The position numbers and the translations under genes are program-made. A stretch of DNA of 64,000 bases. Source: Shinisaurus crocodilurus. Taxonomy: Eukaryota; Chordata; Lepidosauria; Squamata; Shinisauridae. Shown in pieces: positions 21,701 through 33,700 of this stretch; position 1 is the stretch's first letter; each line of letters begins with the position of its first letter. The stretch covers positions 223,478,467 to 223,542,466 of the forward strand of contig CM037880.1 in the NCBI GenBank assembly GCA_021292165.1, given 5' to 3'. The notes under the pieces were generated by a model that searched no databases, was not told the DNA's origin, and saw nothing but the letters and a program-made list of their open reading frames with translations.

Positions 21701-24700
21701 GGCCAAAAACATCTGGGGACCCAAGGTTGGAGAACACTGCTGTAGATCCAGCGGTTGTTACAGGCACAGCTACAGGGCCGGGACTGGTTCAAAAGATGCC
21801 AAAATGTGCCTGTTTTTTGGGTCCCTTGGAAGAGAAGAGGAGGGGGCTGGGTTTTTATCTATTTATTTTATTATATTTGTTAATCGCTCATCTGGCTGGT
21901 CAGGTCCCTGAGCCCCCTTTCCCCAAAGTGCCTGTCCCCCCAGGGATCCCTCTCCGCATGGGACAGAATGTATGAGGAAAGGCACATTGCATTTTACTAC
22001 TTACTTCCAGGAATACCATGGGGTCAGATATCGGGGAGGGGGCTTTCTTTGTTGCAAATCTAGAAAAACAGTGGCTTGGATCCAGATGTAGTCATGCTTA
22101 GAGTAGACCCATTAAAATCAATGAGTTAGTCCTGATTAGCTTGTCCCATTTATTTATTTATTTATTTATTATATTTATACCCCGCCTTTTTTCCTGCAAG
22201 GAACCCAAGGCGGCTTACATAATCCTCCTCCTCCTCCTCTCCATTTTATCCTCACAACAACCCTGTGAGGTAGGTGAGGCTGAGAGTCAGGGACTGGCCC
22301 CAAAGTCACCCAGTGAGTTTCATGGCCGAGCAGGGACTAGAACCCGGATCTCCCGAGTCCCAGTCCAACGCCACACTGGCTCTCACCACTACGCCACACT
22401 GGCTCTCATGGGCCTACTCTAAGCACGACAAAGTCTGGATCCATCCCAGCGTGTATAGCCAGGAAGGAGGAAGCATTGAGCAAAATCTTAGATGCCTTGC
22501 TCAGCTGTACCCAAAACGTACCTTTGGCATCACTCAGCAAGTTAGGGACACTACAACCTGGACAAAGTGCTCAAAATGGAGGAATAAGGGCTGGAGGGCT
22601 CTTAAGCCTTTAATGATGGTGCAGAAGAAGGAATCTCAAGTGCCTAGTTTCCTCAGGTTTGCAAGACCAGCTGCCCTTGCCCAAATATCTGACTTTCGCA
22701 GCTTGCCAAGCTAAGGTAGATCACAAACTAAATATGAGCCAGCAATGCGATGTGGCTGCAAAGAAGGCAAATGCTATTTTGGGCTGCATTAATAGAAGTA
22801 TAGCTTCCAAATCGCGGGAAGTGATAATTCCCCTTTACTCAGCACTGGTTAGGCCTCATCTTGAGTACTGTGTGCAGTTCTGGGCACCACACTTTAAGAA
22901 GGACGTAGACAAACTGGAGAGGGTTCAGAGGAGGGCAACAAGGATGATAAAGGGACTGGAAACAAGGCCCTATGAGGAGAGACTGAAAGAACTGGGCATG
23001 TTTAGCCTTCAGAAGAGGAGACTGAGGGGAGATATGATCGCACGCTTCCAGTACTTGAAGGGATGTCACACAGAGGAGGGCCAGGATCTCTTCTCGATCA
23101 TCCCAGTTTGCAGGACACGGAATAATGGGCTCAAGTGACAGGAACCCAGATTCCACCTAAACATCAGGAAAAATTTCCTGACTGTCAGAGCAATAAGACA
23201 ATGGAACCAACTTCCTAGGGAGGTGGTGGGCTCTCCCTCTCTGGAGGCATTCAAGGTGTAGCTGGACAGCCATCTGTCAGGGATGCTTTGACCTGGATTC
23301 CTGCATTGAGCAGGGGGTTGGACTCGATGGCCTTGTAGGCCCCTTCCAACTCTACTTTTCTATGATTCTATGAAGGGAACGTGCACATTTCTTTGTCACC
23401 TGGAAGAGCTCCCCTCCAACTCATTAGGTATTATTTGTAAGAACCCACAATGGTGCTTCAAGCTCACCAGGGATCCAGTCAATTATTGACAGCTCCTCCA
23501 GACCATAAACTGGCCTCATTCCTCCCTGGCACAAACAAAGTCCCTTTTTCTCCCCCATCCCATCTGATTATATATACAATATATGCAAGTGTTTAGTCAA
23601 AAGGCAGTTTTTAAAAATATTTTGCTAATCATGTCTACAAATATTGTGATATGTCTTTTGGGAAACAACCAAGCAAAGAATGGAAAGTAAAAGCAAAAAT
23701 TGTGTCTTGGGGTAATGGAAATTGCCTGAAGGTGACTTCTGACTGCTCCAACGCGTAGAGGGCAAAGCATACTCCCAGTTTTAATTCAATGACTTCTTTT
23801 ATACTAAAGTGTGTTCAATAGGTTTTAAGTACTGTCATTAAAAGCGGTTTAGAAAACCACAGTGGGAATGCAACCTCTGTCAACAAGATTGCAGCTGGGG
23901 CTGACATTGTCAACTTTTTGGCTGACGAAGGGTTCTGTGCTTTTAACAACTGGATGACAGGCTGAAATGTGGCAAGCGACCACTGCATCTCCCATCACTT
24001 CATCTCCACAGAATGTTGCCTGCTCAATTTCTGCCTGCCCTGGTTGCATCTCTCTGTTCAATTCCCATTGAACAAAACTCAATTAAAAGCTGCAGTCCTA
24101 GCAGTGAAAAAGGAAGTTTTTTTTTTTCTAAAAAAAAACAGCCAACTGGGAAGTGGCCTCATGTCTTCTGAACTTTTCATCCCATGCTGAGAGTCGTGCA
24201 ATTGTGCTGCCCCTTGTTCTGCTGGGGTCATAATTTTTGCCCCATGTTTATTCTGCAAAAACAATGGACAGTTGACAGTTGAGTGCTATGATCACTGCAG
24301 TGGCCTGAGTTGAAAAGTTTAGCTTCACATGTTTAGACACCGAGAGAGGCTTGTTACGGTAATCTTAATCTTACCTTGAAAGCTGCAGATAGAGAGGACA
24401 CTCTCTGGGACAGAATGAAGCCCACTTCCGGACCGGCTCAGCCTATGTAAGTGTCTCTCCAAGTGGCGTTAAGGAAGCAGCAATTGCCTCTGGCAGCAGC
24501 CCTGGTAACTGCATCACCCACCCAGGTTTTGTCCTTAGAATTTTCATTTGACTTTGGGCCCAGGTCCAGCCTTGGACAGAAGTGCCTCTGACCATGTGCA
24601 AGCAATGCTGATTTTCATGAATGATCATACAACCTGTCCCCACATGGGAGATGAGCGGAACCAGGCTTTCCTGTCAAATGGGGGAGCTTCTGAGCACAAA

Positions 24701-27700
24701 TGAACCCCAGTATCTTTTCCTTTTAAGAAACTGATCACCAGCATACGGATGAGATAGACTGGGCTTAGGGATGGCCAATGTCTGAAGAGTTCCCAACCCA
24801 ACAACAAACCATGGGTTCTCTTCCTAGGTTGTTCATAGTTAACAACAACCCATACCTAAACCATAGTGCAGGGTTCACACATAATCACAACCCATGATTC
24901 AACAACAACCCACGATTCCACAACAACCTATGCTCTGAGTTGTCGTTATGTGTGAACCAATACCAAGAGAAAGAGTATTGGCTGAAGGCACTTTGGGATG
25001 CAGGGAATCTCTCCCTAGGGTTCTGAGGCAGAGGATCCAGTAGAAGTGTAAATGTTGTAATGCTCTTTATGCTCTAATTGTGTTTCTGTAAATAAAAACA
25101 GTGTTACAAAAATGCCACAAATCTCCAGTGCTCCCTCTAGCCAAGGAAGCACAGTCCAAGCAGTGCTGCCCCTAGAACTCCTCACTCGAAGTGGGGCGAG
25201 CGTAACGCTGGTGTGGGCAGTGGGATGATGTTTCCTGGGAGAGAAACTGTTTGAGGTGGTGTGACTGAGTCAGAGCAGAGGAAGGAACAGTGACCCCCCT
25301 GAGCCCGCATGAAGATGTTGCAACAGCAAACAGAAAGTGGAGAGCGTGACACCAGCCACTGCACTGACTGCAATGCATAATTATACCCGTGTTCCAACTC
25401 GCATTTCTAGAACTCAACAGGCTGAATGACCCATTGTTAGAATTGTTCTTTCTTGGGAAACAAAGCCAGGTGAAAGCTGAGGGTGCGATTTCCGTGCTCA
25501 CGCTCCAGAACTGCCACTGAATGTCTGTCCAAAGAGCGCATGAAGCCTCACGCATTTTACTCAGCGGGAAGTTCTCTGGCACAAGCCCTGTTGAAATGAA
25601 CAGGGGCCGTGCAGGAGCACTTCTGGCGCAGCTACCGTTCATTTCAATGGGGCTTGCAAAGGAGAACTCCTCGCTGGATCGTGCTCATCGTGGACTGGAT
25701 CTCCTCCCACCCCAAAATAAACCCACCGCCATCTCTGTAGGGCTGCCTCTAACTTTCCACCACCCCTCGCCTCCATTTACCTTCACAGTTCAGAAAGCTT
25801 TCCCAGCTGCTAGAAGGAGAAACACAAACCCACTAACCCCCCCCCCCCAGATGTTGTATGACCTCCCCTTTGCTACGATTCATGGCCTGGGGACGGTGGC
25901 ATCAAGGAGCTACTATTGATTTATTTATTTATTTGCAAGGCCGTTGCTGCTTCTGCACATCAAAAGCATTCAAATATTCTGCGCAGTCCTTTCCCATTTG
26001 ATCTGTTTGTTTCCAGAAGAGGGATGAAAGCAGCCTGCATGTGGTGGGTTGTCCTAGTTACCGTCCAGAAAGCTCCGCTCGAGTCCACCCTGGGGTGAGG
26101 GGTGGGGGTGGGAACGTTTTTTCAAAGTGAACACAGTGGTGCTTTCATCCAGCACCCACCCTTACTCTGATCACCAGCGGTGATGTCCTTACAAATCAGC
26201 CTTCCCCATCCCGGGACTCTCCAGGTGTGTTGGATTACAACTCCCAGCATTCCCGACCCTGCATGGGCCATGGGTTGCTTTTCCGGATTGCTCCAAAGCA
26301 GGGCTGGCATCAAGGGTAGGCCCGGTTGGGCCCCTGCCGAGGGCCCACCCCCCAGCAGGCAAGAGCCCCTTGGGGTGGCGGCTCCTCTTCACCATGGCAA
26401 CCTGCTTGATCACCTGCCTCTCGCTTTGGCCCAGGCAAGGTGTGGTGGTGAGAAGGAGGAGCAGCAGATGTCATGCCCCGGCCGGCTGGCTTGCTCCCGG
26501 CCGGCTGGCTCTGCCTGTGAAGCAAGCAAGTGGCAGCGAGGAGGAGGAGGAGGAGGAAGAGCAGCCGAGGACAATGGTGCTGAGAAAGTAGACTCACGGA
26601 AGAAGTGGCCCCACGGAGGGCGCCTGGCCCAAGGGCCCTCCAAAACCTGCACCTGGCATTGTCCCAAGGGTGGTGGGACACTGGTCAATCCAATTCCTCC
26701 TGCGTCGCTGGAGCGATCCTTTGCCCCCTCTATTTCTGAGCGCAGCTTTTACACGAGGCTGATGTGGTTTCCTCGTCCCAAAGTTCCACAATGCGCAGCT
26801 GCCTCCTCAGAGTGACCATGCCTGGCACTCCCTGGTGCGCATCCGCTGGCCATTTGCGACGGTGCGTAGCTTCACTTTACAGGATTTACCACTTCCCCAA
26901 ATCTGCTTCCCCCGTAAACTGAGATTCAGCCCAAGTAGACGGGTTGCAAAAAAAAGAAGAAGGGGGGAAAGGCCAATAGCTTAGTGGCACAGCACTGCCC
27001 CCCCCTTTCTTTCTTTCTTTCTTTCTTTTTTTTGCATTTGCATTTTTTGCAGTCTCTTGGCACACCCAGCCAAGGCTTCTGAGTAACTGGGTACTGCGGA
27101 AGATCCTGCTCCCTGCGAAACCGCACAGGGCCACCGCTGGCCAGAGCAGACCACCTTGCACCACATGGCCCGGTGGTCTGATCCGGCAAAAGGCAACTTC
27201 ACCTGTGCGTGGAGGACCGCTCTGTCGGTGACTGTTCCGTACGCCACCCCTCCAAATGAAACGTGGAAGTTGAGACACAGAGCTGCATCTTGTTTCTAAA
27301 CGCGCATGTGGACAGACAGACTGCCTGCCTGCAGGGGCACCCAGGCATGCAAAGTACCAGGATTCCTACCCCACCCCGCTGCAAAGAGCGCCTGCATTTT
27401 TCCAGGGTTCCCCCCTTAATTTCTGGTACTCTTATTGCCACGGCTGTGGGAGAGGAGAGCGATGCGTCCCAGGCTGCTCTGCCGCCTCCCATTTTGCAAT
27501 GAGGAGACAGGCAGGCACCCAGGAGAGACTCCGGCTCTTCGGCTTGTGCCGGAGACACAGACCAGACCTCATCCAGCACCAGGCAGCCCGATCCAGCCTC
27601 CCTGGGGTGCTGGTACCTAAGTTCCTTGCATGAAAAGAGGCATGCTCATGTTCGGGAGGAAGGATTACTCGCGAACCATCAAGGCTCAGTCCCAGGCCAG

Positions 27701-30700
27701 AATTAGAGAAAGGGAGAGAGGAGAGACTGGTGACAACCAGGTTGCAAAGAAGATAGTAGGATTCCTGCACTTTAATAATGGTGCTGAAGAAGGAGTTTTC
27801 GGCAGGTGTGGCAGCTATGCTGGCTGGGGCATGCTGGGAGTTGTAGGCCAAAAACATCTGGGGACCCAAGCTTGGAGAATACTAAGCTAGATGGACCAAG
27901 GGTCTGACTCAGTATAAGGCAGCTTCCGATGTTCCTAGACAGGCCTGTGGCTCACGCTGGCTCAGCTTGTCCGAGCGTGGAAAGCTAAGCAGGGTCAGAC
28001 CTGGTGATTACTTGGATGGGAGACCCCTCCTCTAGTTTCCTGCATTGAGCAGGGGGTTGGACTCGATAGCCTTGTAGGCTCCTTCCAACTCTTATGATCT
28101 ATGAAATGCCAAAGCACCCCAGATTTTAAGCTGACTGCAGGGACTGCAATGTTTGCTCATGGATATGGCTTAGCTCAGAGGCCCTGAGCATACATTCGGG
28201 AGTTATGTGGCCATAGTGCGATCAGATCTAGGGAGCAATCCGATGGGCCCCGAGACAGAGTCTGAGGGGGCCATAGGATATTTTTTCAGGTCCCCAGATC
28301 CAAGCTTGGAGACAGTGCTCCCACCTCGGAGGAGCTGGGAAACGGAGCTCCGACCTCCCCCCTCCCCCTTGCACTGAGCTGGCTGCTCTCCGAGGTCGGA
28401 AATGCGACATCGGAGGGGAGAGGGAGGCATTTCGGTGGGTGGGGAGGAGACTGGAGAGGCCAGGATACAAGTTATCCTGAGGCCCCTCCCAGTCTCCTTC
28501 CCTCCCCCTGTAGTGAAACGCTGTTGCTAGATGGGCAAAAAAGCCCATCATGCGAAAATGCAGGGCGGGAGGACAGGGAGGCGAAGATCGCCTCCCTAGC
28601 AATACGCTTGTGCATTTAATGTATATATAAGTGGGAAATTCCCAAAGAAGTCCTAAGACCGGTCACATTGATTTCAGCAGGGGAAACCTCTCTAAAATTA
28701 GGAGACTTGTAAACAGGAAGTTGAAATGGCAAGTCAACAGTCTGATCTCTCCAGAATGCTTGGGGGTTACTCAAAAGCAGACTAACAGTAGCTCAGCTGG
28801 AATGTATACCACACAGATCAGGAAAGGTACCACCAGGTCTAAAAGGTCATCAGCATGGTTAATATGCAGTGCCAAGGAAAAGAAAAAGGGCTTCAGAAAA
28901 TGGAGGTCTTTCCCAAATGAGGAGAACAAAAACAAACATGAACTTGCAGAGAAGAAATGCAAGCAAATGCAGATAAGGATTTGGAGGAGCATATCATAAT
29001 AACATTAAGGCCAACAATCTATATATATAAAAGAAGAAGTCCTGACTGACTGACTCATCAACACCCAGCTCAAACCGTTTAATCTAGGAACGTGAAATTT
29101 TGAAGGGACATTGTTTTTATGACATAGACACCCACTAAGGGAGGATTTTTGTAAATTCTGTCCCTAAGGGGGTGAAAAAAGGGGGCAAAATCACCCCACT
29201 CTCATATCTCCTATGGGCAAAACAACAGGGGAGCAGTTATGTAAATTGGCCTCACCTCATAATTGCTGCAGGAGCCAATAGGAGCAGTTATGCAAATAGC
29301 CCATGCGACACTTAGAATGTTCGTATGAATTCCTGCAGGGGCCAATAGGGGTGGGTATGCAAATCTCCCCTAGGACATTTAGAATGTTCTCCAAGGGGGT
29401 GAAAAGGGAGGGAAACTATTTAAATGACTGAATGACTGCTGTGTGTGGGGTGTATATATATATATATGCCCCACACACCGCAGTCTGTACCCCAAACTTG
29501 GCACGGTCACTCTTCATCACCTGTAGACTCTCAGGATTAACCTGATTTTTCTTTAAGATCAGATGTTTCTGTCAGAAAAGATTTATGCTGCCAGCACCCA
29601 GCCTAAACGTTACACTTTCAGTCAGAGACACTGTATCTTTTCCATACAGCTCTCGCAGGCCTTCAAAGAGGGGGCTCGGGGGGGAACCCTTTTCATTTTT
29701 TAAACCTGTTTTTTTTTTCTTCTTCTCCATAAAAAAAATAATCAAAATGCAAATTGAAAATTTAAATGTAAATGGTGTGATGATACCACACTCCGTCGTA
29801 CCAATTGTAGGCGATGGAGCGTGCCTATTCGGGGCACTATCTTTCGTTATGTATGGCAGTCAAAATCTAGGTAGGGAGGTACGTGAACAAATAGTTGATC
29901 ATGCCGTTGAAAACTGGGATGAATTCTCTACAATGTCCCACGACAGTGATGGAAACAACTATGCGAGTGCTGATGCATACTTTGACAACATGTCCCGACC
30001 CCATACTTACGGTGGTTCGTGCGAGCTGACAGCGGGTGGACAATTGTACCAAATCCAAAAATCCACACGAGCGAAGCCGCGGGCAACAGCTAGTAAAACA
30101 TATACAGTAATACCTTGGATTGCAAGTAACTTGGTTTGAGAGCGTTTTGCAAGACAAGCAAATTTTTAAATATTTATTTTTTTTCCCCTTGATATACAAG
30201 CGATGTCTTGCAATACAAGTACTGTAGTACGGCTTAAATTAAACATCTCTGTACAAATTTCTTTTGGGGGGATTTCGTTTTGATATAAGAGTGTTTTGGA
30301 TTACAAGCACCTTTCCGGAACGAATTATGCTCTCAATCCAAGGCATGACTGTATGCTTAAATACACCAGAAGCAGGAAGGTGGTTGGATTGTTGATTGAT
30401 AAGGGAGTTAAAGGAGGATAAGAAGGGCGATTCATAAATGTAATAAATGAAATGAAATAAGATCACAGAGGAGCTGAATGAATTTTTTGCATACCAGACT
30501 GTGGCAAAAGACTTAGGGCAGAAGAACCAGACGTGACTTTAAATGTGACTACATTTAAGGTGCAGGTTTTTAAACATGCAGATAGCATCAGCTGTGGGAG
30601 CCGATACTGTCAGCATCACAGCTGCCCAGGAGGGGGAACTGAATCCTTTCCTCTCCGGCTGCAGTCCTGAGAATAATCCTGCCTGTGAAGCTGGCATATG

Positions 30701-33700
30701 CAGGTGTGTGAGAGGAATCTCACACTGGTGCCAGTGGAAATTTCCCCCTAATGCAAATTGTGCTTTCGGAGGGAGGGATCCATCCTCCTCAGGACTTCCC
30801 AGGAAAGGAAAAGGCAACCTCCTCCCCACCAACTCTCTTGCATTCTTAAAAACCTGCAGCTTAAAAGCAAAGATGCATGATCTCCTCTGCTTTGGCTCCA
30901 AGTGTTTTTAATCAGCCTTCCAGACAAGTTGAGACTTGCCTGTTTTTTCACAAAGACTCTGCTGACATAAGAATGATTTGCACGTGTGACGCACAGCATT
31001 ACTGACACAGGAATCTGGCTCAAGGCAGCTCAGACGATTTGTCAAGATAGTATTGTTTAGTATGACTGGCGGCAGTTTCGAAGCCTCAGCCAGAGGTCTT
31101 TCACATCAGCTCCTATCTGATTCTTTTAGCTAGAGATATCAGGATTTGAACATGGGACTTTCCAGACATGAATCATCTAACTACCCTACTATTCCACTGA
31201 TGCTTCTCAGATAAAGCTAAAGGTCACCTTCCACTTCTACCAGAAGTCATTTGAGTCACTTCAATGGAGGCCTTCAGCACTGTATACACTGTGTGGGTGA
31301 TGAGACAGCAAGTGGTATACAGGACCGACGAATACATGGTGTAGGCTTTGCCATCAAAAATGAACTAGTGAACTCTTTGTCAGAAGTTCCTACTGGCATT
31401 AACGAACGCCTGATAACTCTTCGATTAAAGCTCGCCAATAACCAACAGGTAACTATTTTGAGCGCTTATGCACCAACATTAGATGCTGATGATGACATCA
31501 AGGAAAGTTTTTATAGCCAGTTGGACACTCTCCTGTCAGAGATACCTAAGGAGGATAAAATTATCCTCCTGGGCGATTTTAACGCAAGAGTCGGGCGTGA
31601 CTTTGATTTATGGCCAGAAACTATTGGAAAAGACGGAGTTGGTAATAGCAACCCGAACGGACTCTTACTTTTGTCTATATGTGCAGAGCATAATCTCACT
31701 ATCACAAACACGCTCTTTCGACAAAAGAATAAGTTTAAAACATCATGGCAGCACCCACGGTCAAAGCACTGGCATCTTCTGGATTATGTAATTGTCCGTG
31801 TTAGAGATCGCCGCGATGTACTTCTTACTAGGGCCATGGTGAGTGCCGACGACTGCTGGACAGACCACCGACTAATCCGTTCCACAATGGTTATCAACAT
31901 TGCTCCCCAACGTAGGCTTCAAGGAAGGAAACCAAGGCGTAAAATGAACATCCAAGTCCTTCAAGATCCTATTAAGCAAACTCGTCTTCAATCACTTCTT
32001 AAGGAACATCTACCTACGGAACCTCCTGACAACATTGAGGACCATTGGTCTAAGCTGAAAACCTCCATTACTGCAGCTTGTGAACAAACTATTGGATATG
32101 AAACTAAGAAACATCAGGATTGGTTTGATGAAAATGACAATGAGATTAAATATATAATTGACCAAAAAAGGAAAGCCTTCCAAATATGGCAAAATGATAT
32201 TAACTGCGCTGCCAAGAAAAAAACCTACGCTAGCGCAAAGGCTGAGGTCCAAAGAAGAACAAGAGAACTTAAGAACGCTTGGTGGAAAAAGAAAGCTGAA
32301 GAAATTCAACAACTTGCAGAATCTCATGATGCACGGGGCTTTTTTAAGGCCACAAGGGCCATTTATGGACCAAAAACCTATGGTACAAACCCTTTACAAT
32401 CAAAAGATGGCACCAAACTCTTAAAAGACAAAGAGTCTATTGCACTGCGTTGGAAAGAGCATTATTATGACCTTTTAAATCGTAAATCTAAGGTGGATAA
32501 TGAGATTTTTTCGCAAATCCCGCAAAAACAAATTAAAGAGGAACTTGCAATACTCCCCACTTTGGATGAAGTAAAAAAAGCCATTAATCAAATGAAGAAC
32601 AACAAAGCTAGTGGACCAGATGGGATTCCTGCTGAAATCTTTAAAGAAGGGGGCCCCGAACTTGTACAACATCTTCATAAACTCATCGAAAACATCTGGA
32701 TAAGAGAAGAGATCCCAGAAGACTTCAGGGATGCCATAATTATCACCCTCTTTAAGAAGGGTGATAGAACAGACTGTGGAAACTATCGGGGCATTTCTCT
32801 CTTAGCAACCGCAGGTAAAATATTTGCTAGGATTCTCGCAAACCGTCTTCTATCTATTTCAGAAGAGATCCTCCCTGAAACTCAATATGGTTTCCGCCCC
32901 TCTAGAGGGACAGTAGACATGATTTTTACTGCACGTCAGCTCCAAGAAAAATGCCGGGAGCAAAATCAACCCCTTTATATGGCATTTATTGATTTGGCTA
33001 AGGCCTTTGATACTGTAGATCGTACAGCTCTCTGGACTATCCTTATGAAAATTGGATGCCCCAATAAATTTGTGAATATCTTGCGACTTCTCCATGACAA
33101 CATGACGGCAACAGTTTTGGACAACAACGGCTCTCATGGTGCTCCATTTAAAGTGGGATCAGGTGTTAAACAGGGATGTGTTATCGCCCCAACATTATTT
33201 GCCATTTTCATCGCCATGGTTTTACATCTTGTCAAGGGGAAACTTCCCACTGGTGTGGGAATTATATATCGAACAGATGGAAAGCTTTTTAATCTCAGCA
33301 GGCTGAAAGCAAAAAGTAAGGTAATTACAACCTCCGTTGTGGAACTTCAGTATGCTGATGATAATGTGGTCTCTGCACATTCAGAGGATGATCTCCAAAC
33401 TATCCTAAATGCTTTTGCAGAAGCATACGAAAAACTTGGTCTCTCACTTAACATCAAAAAAACCAAAGTGCTTCATCAGCAAGTGCAAGCCAATCCTTTG
33501 GTGATGCCATCTATCCAGCTTGGTGGGACAATACTGGAAAATGTCGATCATTTTCTCTATCTTGGCAGCTATCTTTCTGTTACAGCTAACATCGACAGTG
33601 AAATCCAGCATCGTCTGAGCTCCGCAAGTGCCGCATTTTCTCGAATGAAACATAGAGTGTTCGAGGATCGGGATATTTGTAAGAAGACCAAAACACTGGT

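Larger units (their letters stand above)
23375..27805. other. Intron 1, longest stretch with few repeats
   Basis: Apart from the elements listed at 24855 and 26196, a (TTTC)n at 27005-27030 and a possible diverged fold-back element at 25484-25695, no coding exon or known repeat is evident. Open frames here lack domain motifs. Confidence 0.4.
28810..30540 (+). mobile_element. CR1-like LINE ORF2 fragment split by Helitron and mariner-like MITE
   Basis: Coding-like sequence [19 protein letters not shown] runs up to 29017 and resumes near 30360 with [17 protein letters not shown] and ELNEFFA. The Helitron (29018-30093) and a mariner-like element (30105-30351) lie between the halves. Confidence 0.6.

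Noticed and set aside
26180..26815. 211-codon + strand frame with Glu-rich stretch
   Set aside because: No recognisable domain, no splice partners, and it overlaps a MITE end; likely chance in GC-rich DNA.
27933..28030. 5S-like sequence considered as a real 5S rRNA gene
   Set aside because: Only the central ~60 bp match 5S, the 5' part is altered and a CR1-like tail follows, so it is a SINE.
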